A stretch of 64,000 nucleotides of DNA from Bugula neritina (Eukaryota > Bryozoa > Gymnolaemata > Cheilostomatida > Bugulidae), in contig OZ037765.1 in NCBI GenBank assembly GCA_964035545.1, forward strand, positions 15,680,698-15,744,697, in the 5' to 3' direction. The notes under the pieces are model-generated. The model did not search any database. It was not told the DNA's origin and saw nothing but the letters and a program-made list of their open reading frames with translations. Below, piece by piece: positions 24,046-35,700 of this stretch. Numbering within the stretch: position 1 is the first letter of the stretch; every line of letters starts with the position of its first letter. The position numbers and the translations under genes were made by a program.

Positions 24046-25814
24046 TTGTGGTTGCAGATGCTAGCCCTGTGTGTTTTTATCAGTTTCAACAGGATGTGCC
24101 AAGAGTAGTTGCTTATGGACATAGTCGGCTATCTGATGTAGTGTCGAGATATTCGCAGATAGAGCGTGGGGCACTAGGTCTCATGTGGGCCTGTGAATGC
24201 TTCAAGATGTACTTACTGGGTACAAAGTTTTAGTTAGTTACGGACCACAAGCCTCTAGTGAGTATATTTGGTAAGCCTACATCTAAACCGACACCTAGGT
24301 TAGAGAGATGGAGTCTGATACTCCAGGCCTTTGATCTTGCTTTAGAATATAAGCCAGGTAGCAGTAACATTGCTGATTCTCTATCTCGGTTGAGTGTTTC
24401 TTAGGATGATGTTGTGGAACCTTCGACTGGTAACTCATACTTATGTACAGTTGCTAGCATGGCTGTCCCATGTGCTATGAGGTGGTCAGAGATTCAGAGT
24501 GCAGCTCAGTCTTGTGAGGAGACTCAGGCTATACACAAAGCTATCCAGTCAAATGATTGGAAAACTGTTTCTGCTGTGATTAAGTCTTTCAGAAATGAGA
24601 TGAGTAGTTGAAACAGTGAAGTTCTCAGAGATAAACGAATATTTGTTCCACAGAGTCTGAGGTCCAGGGCTTTATCTCTTGCTCATGAAGGATATCTAGG
24701 TATCGTAAAGACCAAGAGTAGACCTAGGCCCAAGGTTTAGTGGCCTGGAATCGATAGGGACACTGAAAGCTTGTGTAGGCAGTGCTTGTCATGTCAGTTA
24801 GTTGGTTCTAGTGTTCCTCCTACTCCTATCACTCCCACTAAGCTACCAGGCGGTCCTTGGAAGTTCTGTAGTGTTGATTTACTTAGTCCCCTTTCTGATG
24901 GTCGGTCTATCATCATCTTCATAGATTACTATAGTAGACTCTTTGAGGCTGGTTTTCTAAGTAATACTAAGACAGGCAAGGTTGTCTCGTTTCTTGAAAA
25001 TGTCTTTGCTCGGTATAGTTACCCAGAGATTTTGAGGTCAGATAATGTTCCCCAGTTTGTTTCTAGTAAATTCCATAGTTATCTTGCAGAGTGTGGTGTC
25101 AAGTAGCTATCTACAACTCCATTGTGACCCCAGGCTAACGGTCAAGTGGAGAGAACTAACAGAGGTGTTCTCAAGATGCGGAGAATTGCAAATTCTGAGT
25201 GTAGGAACTTGGAGCAAGCTCTGTTGAAATTTGTTATTGCTTACAAGTCTACGCCCCATGCGGCTACAGGTATGACACCTTATGCTATGATGTTCGGTTG
25301 TGAGATGCGTACCAAACTACCTATGCTCTTTAATGAGGTTGCTAAGACTGCTGAAGAGGCAGGAGACAGTAATGCTTTGTATAAACAGAAGATGAAAGAT
25401 CAAACAGATGTTGGTTCTAAATATAGTCCTATAGGCCGATGTGATTCTGTGCTGTTGAGACGTGAAACTAGAAGTAAGCTGGATATTATGTATCACCCAG
25501 AGCCGTACAGAGTCGTGGATGTTCAGAGTAGAGATATGACTTGCGTTGGTCCTGTTGGTAAAGTAGTTAGGCGCCATGTCACTGTTGCTCGTCAGGTTGT
25601 AGAGCCCGACCCTGGTTCTATAGTTGCTGATCCTTTTCTGTCTTCATGTCCTATTCCCATAGCCCCTGATGTTCCTGTTGCCCCGAGTTCTGTGTCCGGT
25701 TTTCCTGATCTCAGTTCTAGTTTTCCTGGTCTCAGTTCTAGTTCCCCTGCTCCTAGTGTTGGAGTCCGCGAGCGGAGAATGCCAATACGATATCAAGATT
25801 ACCACATGTACTAA
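24046..25814 (+). pseudogene. Gypsy pol remnant: RNase H plus integrase
   Basis: The frame opens with VVADASP, the RNase H start with its catalytic aspartate. It continues with SQIERGALGLMWACE, LVTDHKPLVSIFG and ADSLSRL. The integrase zinc region ends CRQCLSCQL near 24790. The core has VDLLSP, LRSDNVPQF and QANGQVERTNRG, giving a D,D,E set. The tail runs to a stop at about 25814 with a proline/serine-rich end. In-frame stops lie near 24232, 24402, 24609, 24738, 25105 and 25124, with no frameshift. The element lacks RT and could move only with help. Confidence 0.85.
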
Positions 25815-25942
25815 TTCTTGGTACATGTGACCTGTGTTCGTTGTTCATTTTAAATACTCATGCAATATGTTGTTTACATTATAAGTACTCATGTAATATG
25901 TTGTTTATTATGTTTTATTTTTCTTTAATAGTTTTGGAGGGT

Positions 25943-26139
25943 TGTTGTGTTTACATCGAGGCTGTATTATATTTCTAGTTTTAGTGATTATATATATGTT
26001 TCCGGGCATGCGTAGTGATACGCTAGTTGTACTCGTGTGTGAGAAGTTTAGTTCAGTGGAAATAAATTATATTTGATTGCTTATTTAAATCTAAGGTATT
26101 CTGCAATTAATACAATACCACACCAATGACAATATAACA
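25943..26139 (+). repeat. 3' LTR
   Basis: This 197-bp direct repeat of the 5' LTR is followed at once by the ATTAC target duplication. Confidence 0.88.
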
Positions 26140-26225
26140 ATTACTATTAGTATTAGTATTAGTAATGGTAATAGTAATATTAGTGTTACTATTTTAGTGT
26201 TACTATTAGTATTAGCAGATTCGGA
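26140..26225. repeat. ATT/AGT microsatellite
   Basis: A run of ATTACTATTAGTATTAGT motifs continues the array interrupted by the LTR element. Confidence 0.75.
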
Positions 26226-26703
26226 GTTCCAAAAGGGCTTTTTAAGATTTACAAATTTGAAGTAATTGACAGGTAATTACAAAGTAATTGTAAAAATCAT
26301 ATACATTACATGTAATTGATTACATTTACATTTTTGTACATCAATTACAAATTATTACATTCAATTACTTGTAAAAATGTAATTAATTGCAACCAATTGC
26401 AAATTACAATTACCCCAACCCTGATTGATCAATTTAAAAGATAATAGTAAGAAAAAGTTCTGCTGATGTAGTTGCCTATGTTTTTTGTAGTAAATAATAG
26501 TGGCTCAAAAGTTCACATTTTATTTTTCTACTGGTAATGCAGCCTATATGCACTGTTTTCAAAATATATTACAATCACCCATTTTTCATTTCCTCGGAAC
26601 TTCGTTCTCATGTTTTTAAAGCATTTTTTATTCCGCTTGTTTGTAGCTGCAGGCAGAGACTTCCCTATAGTCCCCTCCATCCTGACATTATACAAATCAA
26701 ACA
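26226..26703. other. 5' flank of the RNF141-type gene
   Basis: A stretch rich in AATTAC/GTAATT motifs (26260-26410) is followed by plain AT-rich DNA. A TTTGTAG near 26642-26647 could be the acceptor of a 5'UTR intron. No TATA box was recognised. Confidence 0.35.
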
Positions 26704-29700
26704 ATGGGCCAAACATCAGTTAAAGTTGGTCTAAAGCTACAGTCTCGAGCACGGAATGTCACTGGAAAGCTTAGTACAAAACTGGCATCTGTTTCCATTC
26801 TGAAGGCTCTAACCTATGATCAGTTCTTGCATGAATTAGAACTTCTTAATCAAATGTATATTACAAGGCTGTCTAAATGTTTGGTTTGGTATTACTATGT
26901 TAATAGACTGGGGAAGTTTATTTTTCTGCTGTGGGAAAACCTCATTCAACTAAATTTATTTTATCCTTTAGTGTAGAATGAGATAAAAACACTAATAGTG
27001 TGGGTGCCAACATGCAAAAATGGGCGGGTTGAGCACATCAATACTAACCTTTGTTGCTATACATCACTGCGAAACCAGCTTTCTACTGATTTCAACTATG
27101 TGAGGAACTTCATTGTATTTTGGAGGTTTTCGTTTTGAAGTGGTGATTATACAGGGGTTGGCCAATTTTCAAGGAGGCATCAGGAAATTTTAAATACCTA
27201 TGCAAGTTGTTTGAGTAATTTAAGTTTATTCTTCAACATGTTTTCTAGAAAAATTTTTGCACCTATGAAACTATCTCTCAAAAAATTGTGACCAAAATTG
27301 GACAGATGGGCAGAGTCTATGGCATGATGCATTGCTTTTTTCAAGTATACCTGATATTCTCTAAGTCGCCAATTTTTTCTTGTAGCATCTAGAATGGTAA
27401 TTCCCAGTCTGTAGATACTATATAGTGTTTTTATAATTCACACCAATTTCTAGTTTATTCTAATCAAAAAAAATTTTTTTACAGCCTTGAAAACTCAAAA
27501 AAATCAAAATTGGAATTGTCTCCCCATTTTAAAAAGTCGCTTTCTTTACCCAATATAATACTAATCTTTTTATTCATTGGTTTGACATTATTCGACTATA
27601 AATTGAAATTAAACTTGCTGTTATTAGCTGATGAAAATGGTTTTAATGCCTTATGTCGTAGATATATTAAGTAATTGTGATTTGGTAATGTTAAAGTTGG
27701 TAAATACTGATGTTGCTGTTTTATCACTTCAGTAAGGTTTGAACTCAACAGGCTAAAATTGCAGTAATTTTTTAGACTGCGAAATCACAGAAAATATCTA
27801 TTTTTTCTGGATCAGCTGTCAGTATCTTGCGCGGTATTTTCAAAAAGCTTTCACAACTTCATGTACTTACCGGCTGTATTTTAGTAATTCCCATCTTCTG
27901 CTAATCTAGAATTTGTACTCTGGAGGTACTAGAAAGGAAAAACTACAATCAATCTTCAGGCTCTGGAAATTGATCCCGTATAAGATGAGATATATTTAGA
28001 GGGTAAAAGTTTTGCTGCTCACATATATGGTACATATGATAATATTACAGAAGCAATAAATTTGTTTATAGCAAAGCACAGGATCAATGTGATGCCTTCC
28101 GTTGTCATCTTTCCCTCAAATGCAACTTTCAAAAAGTCACCATTACCTCTTGCGGTTCCTATGAACCCACATAATCTCAGGCTAGTATTTTATAGAAGAA
28201 TGGCTCAATTGCAAAACTTATCTCATTGATAGCTGACGAACTCTATTATCATTTGTAGTTTCCAATATGAATAATTGTAGTCTAAGTTTTTAGTTGCTCA
28301 ATTATGTGCTTGTTTTTAGTCGAGTGATTCACTGCTGGTACTGTTGCTGTAGGCTATGCCCACCTCTCTATTTTAGCCACAAATTTTTTAGTGATAGTTT
28401 GATAGGTGTAAAACATCTTTAGAAAACTTTCAAACGGTAATCTTAAACTGTTCAAATAATTGCATATTTAAAATTTCCCGATGCCCCTTTGAAAATTGGC
28501 CAACTCCTGTATACCCATTCTTTTTAAGCAAGAATCCCCTTCCTAGATCCAAAGTAGTTACTCGCATGTTTGAAATCAGTGGAATGTAGAATTTGCAGTG
28601 ATATATAGCAACAAACGTTAGCATTGATGTGCTCTGGTTGCCCATTTTTCACTGCGTTTCCAGTTTCCATCATTTGCATTATGCAAATGGATTTTCATTC
28701 GCCTAATGGAAATAGTTACATCAAATGAAACCACGGCCATAAGTTCATGCAAACCACAATAGACCATGTAAATTTGGTACATTTGTTACCTTGTACCAAT
28801 TCTAGAATACTCACCACCATAACTTATATAAACTTCTGCAAGTTCAAATGCAAAATGCATACTTCTAGAAAATAGCTGTGCAACTTTTATTGCATGCATT
28901 ATTTTATTTCATATCTTAAATTTATAAATCATAAGTTCATTTTTCAAAATGTTTAAATTAAGTGCTCAATAAATGCATTTAAAAAATGTATTCCTGCACA
29001 AATACCCTAGAGCAGTTTGACCACAACCCCAGCTGTTTTGGCAAAACACATTTAATGGTTTTTTTATTGACATAGTGGTGAATGAGCTAGTTGTTTTTAG
29101 CAGTTGTGCAGACTTAAACTCCAGCAGCTAAGTTATAATGGTGATATTTTAGAGTTGGTACACACCCCTTTTTGGTTGAGTTTTATAGTCTGTTTATGCT
29201 GTAGTCATCTACAGCACTTCAGTATATAAGAAAATTATTAGTATTACGAATTCTGTTTGATTAATAAACTATTTTGGCTTACTTTGCTATGCCAGTTTTC
29301 TGACTTAGTTTGTAATCAACTATGTAGGCAGTTATAACTTTGGGTGATTTCATCAAAGGTAGACATTACTTAGGCCGTAGAACATCAAATCAACCAGTGC
29401 TGTTACTTGGTTGTATTGTAAAGCAGTAGTGAGAGCGTAGCACATTAGCACAGTCACTGAGCTGCAATGGCAGTGGCTACACTAAACCCATCAGTTCTAT
29501 TATAATATCTTATGTAAGGCACTTAAAAACACTAGCCTAGTCTCTGTTAGTATGTACTATGTAGAGCAGTAGTACAGTTACAGCAGTCGCACCACCCCTC
29601 TCTATCTTGTGTACCAAGCACAGAAGTTGCAATAATGATAATCATTTCATGAATTAGTTTTAAATCAATGCATATTACTAAATATTAAAAGTCTGATTAT

Positions 29701-32700
29701 TTTGCGTGCTTCAGCTTACTTTAATGTAATGATTTAAAAAATTATTTCACACGCACATTACAAATGCATTAAACTACGCTAACCATAAATTATTTGCTTG
29801 TGTACCCACTACTATTTTATTTTAAATTTGTATAACAATAGTTTTTTAATCAATCACATATTCACCTGCAAGAGTTTAATTGCACAGACATCAGCAATAG
29901 ATAATGTAGACATTTTGTATAAAAATAAGTATTAGCATGTAGTGCATTGCATGTGGGTCTATGTTGTTACTTGGTATCATCACCATATAATACCATGTTG
30001 ATAACCCTTTCTTGTATATGATTTACATAGCGAAACAGCACGATTATTCTACAAATGTAATGACATCAGCCATGGGACAATATAGTCTAGATTCTAGGTT
30101 CTTTCAACTATGAAGTAATGTTTTATGCAATTTGCCATGTCCGTAAGTAATATTCATGTTGAACTAATCGGCCTCAAACCATTGCTGGATGAAATATCTG
30201 TACCTAGCTCTCAAGCTACTGCAATGCCATCAACAATTTTACCAATAAGTTTTCAACACATGTTTTAGTCATTTGGGTAAAATACAAAGGTTCTCTGGAG
30301 TTCTAGAATAAATGGTGATTAAACATTGGACTTGATGGACATTTTTCATATTGTGTGATGCAACATGATAGCTACAGAGAAAATGCTAATCCCACCAAAA
30401 CTGTAATGAAGGTATTATACTGACTGCATACAATACTGTTACTAACAGAGTATTATCCATACATAAGTTTGTATTTTGCAAAAATAAGCATTGAGTCTGA
30501 GCTGCCATTTTCTTTCACCCAAAAACCATTAATGTCAGATTTTAACTTACAAAGCATAGTGGTATAGCACATATATATTTACAATAGCACATCAAAAAGA
30601 ATATTATAAAGTGCTACACTTCATCGGTTACCAAAGGTGGTTGCAGAAAGCACAGCATACTATTATAATCTCATCTAAAAAAGGTGCCAACAGTAAGCTT
30701 ACACCTCCAGGACTATTTAGGATATTGAATTCCTTTATTCAATGATTGCTCTTTTAACTTATATTCTAAGGTTAGCAATCAACTTAGTTTAAAGTTACTG
30801 CATTCTAGTCAATTAAGAACGGCCTCTCTTTCCCGGTGGCATGGCCAGTAAATGAGGAAATATTGTGTAAAGATTGCCATGTTGTAGAAATAGGTGTGCT
30901 CTAAAAGTACTATACTTTATATTGAAGTTTTATTGGCTGGCATGGTATTGGATACTAGCCCTCAAAATGTTTTTGTCGCATCTTCCTGCCTCAATGGTGG
31001 TTGAGAATTACTTTGGGTGAGGAAAAACATATATTGAAAACTCATTAGTATAGCTTCAAAGCTAGATGCAGATATTTCATCTAACAATGACTTGAGGCTG
31101 AGAAGCTCATGTTAAATATCACTTACAAAATGTGGCAAACTGCTAACAAAATTACTCCATAGTTGAAAGAAACTGGACTATATTGTCCTATGGCATTGCA
31201 CTTGTGGGATAAACAGCTGTTTCACTAAGTGAATCATGTACAAAATGGTGATGATACCAACCAACAGCATAGACTAGCATGCCAAGCACTACATGTTAAT
31301 GCTCATTTTTGTATAAATTGTCTACGTTGTCTATTGCTAAAAGCTGTGCATTTGAACTCCCTCAAATAAATATGCAACCAAGTTAAAAATAACTACTGTT
31401 GTAAAATTTTTAAGTAAAATAATGGTGGGTGCATCAGCAACTAATTTATGCTTAACACATGCTTACATGTGTGTGCCGTGTTCGTGTGTGCGTGTTCGCG
31501 TGTGTAAATATATGGTAGTGCTGATAAATATGGTGCGGCACTGCCATTACAGTTCACTGACTGTGCTCTGCTCTAGCGACTGTTTTGCAGTCGTAACAGC
31601 CCAAGTAATGTCTACCTTTGATGAAATCACCCAAAGTTATAACTGCCTACATAGTTGCTTACAAACTAAGTCAGAAAACTGGCATAGCAAAGTAAGCCAA
31701 AATAGTTCATTGAGCAAACAGATTTTGTAATACTAATAATTTGCTTATACACTGAAGTGTTGTAGATGACTACAGCGTAAACAGGCTATAAAACTCAACC
31801 AAAAATGGGTGTGTACCAACTCTAAAATATCACCATTATAACTTATATAAAACTTTACATTTTCAAATGCAAATGCATTATTAGGCCAATCAGATACAAA
31901 CATTAACTGATCTTGTAAAATCCTGCCAATCAAAATTTAGTAAAAGCTGCTGGGGTTCAAGTCTACCCAGTTGCCAAAAACAACTAGTTCATTCACCACT
32001 ATGTCAATAAAAAACCATTAAATGTGTTTTGCCAAAACAGCTGGGGTTGTGGTCAAACTGCTCTAGGGTATTTGTGCAGGAATACATTTTTTAAATGCAT
32101 TTATTGAGCACTTAATTTAAACATTTTGAAAAATGAACTTATGATTTATAAATTTAAGATATGAAATAAAATAATGCATGTAATAAAAGTTGCACAGCTA
32201 TTTTCTAGAAGTATGCATTTTGCATTTGGACTTGCAGAAGTTTATATAAGTTATAGTGGTGTGTATTCTATAATTGGTACAAGGTAGCAAATGTACCAAA
32301 TTTACATGGTCTATTCATTGCATAATGCAGTCATGGAAACTCAGTGTATAACACTTGATAAGTTGTTCTGTTTATTATATTTAATATTGTTAACCTAGTG
32401 ATAATATTGTAACTAGGTCATGGTCTAACTATGGTCACCCAGGCACATGGGCTAGTATTGCAATATCTATTATTTGTTGCACAACTTGTGCCATGTACAC
32501 CATTTCATTCCTATACTGATCCAGTAGCCTATATAAGAGTCAGTTTACTTCATTTAGTACACACCAGCAACTTATGACTTAACATTAAATTTTGCTCAAA
32601 ATCAATTGAAATTTACTATACATGGTATTTTTATGTGCTGGTTTTAACTACGCATAACAGAGAAGGCTGGGGGGGGATTCCCCAACATTAAAGCACAGGT

Positions 32701-35700
32701 CATTGTCATATGCACTTAATATTCTATATGTGCTGACCGTTACAAAAAAACCGTAATGGTCCGTAACCAAAACTAGCTGAATAATTAGGGAAAAACATGG
32801 GAAATGAAGCAAAATTAAAAAGAACTTTGATTATTCATGTGTATTTATTGGTGTTTTACTAGTTTTGGCCAAAAAACCATGTTCATTACCAGCTAAATTG
32901 TGAAAAATAGCCAAAAACTGAAGATATCTAGTGTGTACTAAATCAAGTAAAATGACCCATAAATAAAAGTTAAATATAATCCGATCATTCTGTCAGCTAG
33001 CTTGATTTTGTTTCCATAAGGCCTCTTGAATGTTTTCTGTTGCCTTGCACTTTTTATATCTTTTAGATATCTTGTAATTTGCTTAATATTCTTGCCATAA
33101 AAGTGTTTATAGATTAATAGTTCATAAAAATCATAAGTATCTTGTATCCTCGAGCTAAATCACAGTATATCTCTGTAAACATTTTTTATCCTTTTCTAAC
33201 ATTGTAGAATATATTTCAGCTAAAATCAATAAATCTTAAAAATTTTGAATTATCAAAAGTGTTATAAATGGGAAAAAAATTATAACATTCCTTAATAACT
33301 ATAATTACAAATATTTGATGATTCACTTATATAGTACCTACTGTGTCATTTGCTTTTAGGGTTGAATTTATAACTGAAGACACAGAAAAGACAGTTCGTT
33401 TTTGTTTATTGGAAGGCCCAGCAAAAAAGTTATTTTGGAAACTTCAGTCAAAGATTATATGTGAAAAGGTATAATGTTAATGGATTCTAAGTAGAAAGTG
33501 TAAATATTGAATCAAATCAAATTGTATGAAGAATGTCACCAGTATCAGTCTGACTACAGCCCTTTTAAAAAGAGAAATGTTAAAGTTTGATCTCAATTAT
33601 TTTCTCAGCTCAAGCTTTACTCATTTATAGTCATATCTATTATAAGTACTAGGGTGACCTGGGTTGAGCAGCACATACACCAAATGCATAGAAAGTAGTA
33701 GGCTGGCTTAGAAAACTTGCATTTTACTAGCACTAAATTAGAAAATAATATGCAAATTTATGCTTATTAGTGAAAATAACTGTGTTATATCCGTATATGT
33801 TAACTAATCTATTTGTGGAACATGTAAAAGATTAAGGTAATCTTTTGAAATAATAGGAATCATAGTTCTACAGTAGCTGCTGTCAATGTCTTAAAAACAA
33901 ACAAATTGTTTCGAAAGAGTGTTGACTCTATTGCTGCAGACAAGTGACCCAATTGTGTGTAATAAATTTCCTACCAGTTACCACATATGTGGAGGCAAGT
34001 ATGAAAAATTGAACTGGCCATGTATTGGCAAAACTAGATTGAATTCAATTGAAATCTATGAGAAGTCAAAGTATTTAAATTGCAACTACACGCCACCTAC
34101 TCCAAACAGTTTTGGTGTCTCATAAATGAATAAGACAGAAGCTTTATCACTTCTTCAGTTTAAAAACAAACCCTTGACACTCTTCATATGTTCTTACAAC
34201 TCAATTGGTTTTGTTCATTACTTCAGTCTTATGACGCCCAGCTGAAGATTAGGTTTTTTAACTCTGCAAAGCATTGTAATTAATATTTCAAGCTAAAGCG
34301 TCTTTTCTATCTATTCATAGATTTTGAGATGTGATGGTAAGGTTTTGTCTTCCAAACTGATTTCTGTTAAATGCTTCATACGTCTATATGGGGATATAAA
34401 GCATCAGCTTTCATATGCCGCCACTGCTTCTACACAATTGCAGTCATCTCCTGAAACTTACGCATCTATCATTATAGACGGGTAAGTGTAACTGCGAAAA
34501 CAGTAAAAGGGTAAGCAATTATTCGGCTAGTACATTCATTATCTTATAACTCTTTTGTAAAACCAATCTTATGCATTCAAAAGATAGTATTTCTCTTGGA
34601 AATGGTTCAGTAATACTGGCGAATTACATTTTTTAATCCATAAAAAGTGAAACTTGCAGCAACAAGCCAAATCATAACTTGAAAGATGGTATGCAGGTAG
34701 TGTTGAAAATTAATTGTTGATTTTTTCTTTAGGTATCATGTTTCAGCTTTTACCTGTTTTTTGGCTTTAATATTTTGAAATGTAGGCATTCTGGATATGC
34801 TGACTCATTTGGTGTAAGTATGTTGTAAGTCATGTTCTATATTAGTACTTTTATTTGTCATAAAGCTAGATAATTTTTGACTTTGTAGTTTAGACTCCAT
34901 ACCTTTAGCGTCTGAGGATAGTGGAGATTGCTTGAATGAATGCTGTATATGTATGGAAAGAGAATGTCAAACCATTTTGCCGTGTGCTCATGGATATTGT
35001 GAGCAGTGCATCAATCAATGGTGAGCCTAGGGCCACACTGTGCGTATTTTCGCATGCGAAAATTAAAATCACGGGTAGCAAAGGCGTCCACTGTAGCGTC
35101 AGTGATGCGTGATAAATAAAGCTTTCATTTTTAAATCGCACTCGCTTTCAATAAAACGCAATTTACTGGAATATAGCACTAAATAAAGAAATTGGGCTCG
35201 CTCAATAGCTACCAGCCAATTAGGTGACGACGACAGAGACGATTCGCACTTGCGTTGAAAATGCAGAGCGACAAGTGCGAAGGTTTTCTCAACGCGCACA
35301 GTGGACACCTTTGCTACTTGTGATTTCAATTTTCGCTTGCGAAAATACGCACCGTGTGGCCCTAGGCTGAGTGTTGCTATGAGTTATACAGTGCCTATCG
35401 TTTTCTCATAGTTATATTGCTATAGAACAATAGAGTAAGTACTAATATTGTAGTGAAGCTGGTGCTAGCAGAATAGTAGAATTGACACTAAGAGCATAGT
35501 AGTATTGTGACATTATTATTTGCCCCCTAATAAAATAGCAGAGTCAATAGACCATGTAAAACTCAGCCAATCAGTGGTCTGTACGGACTCTAAAATTTCA
35601 ACATTTTATTTTGTATAAAATTCTGCAAGTTCAAGTATGAAATTCATGCATTTGAAAACTAGCTATACAACTTTTATTGCATGCATTGTTACTGCATAAA

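Larger units (their letters stand above)
23844..26144 (+). mobile_element. LTR retrotransposon with both LTRs and a 5-bp target duplication but a truncated interior
   Basis: Two direct repeats of 197 bp (23849-24045 and 25943-26139) start TGTTGTGTTTACAT and end AATATAACA. The 5-bp duplication ATTAC flanks the whole unit at 23844-23848 and 26140-26144. The interior starts directly inside RNase H at 24046, so PBS, gag, protease and RT are absent. A purine-rich stretch (GGAGGG) lies just before the 3' LTR. Its pol remnant is described separately. Confidence 0.9.

Noticed and set aside
28430-28645. Minus-strand ORF of 71 residues in RNF141 intron 1
   Set aside because: It coincides with the right arm of the 27014-28651 element and is not kept open in the left arm.
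31422-31730. Plus-strand ORF of 102 residues, cysteine-rich at the start
   Set aside because: It runs from a GTGTGT-rich tract into the inverted-repeat arm of a transposon in an intron; the other arm does not preserve the frame.
34905-35329. Minus-strand ORFs over the last RNF141 RING exon and intron
   Set aside because: They are translations of the MITE and of the antisense of the RING exon.
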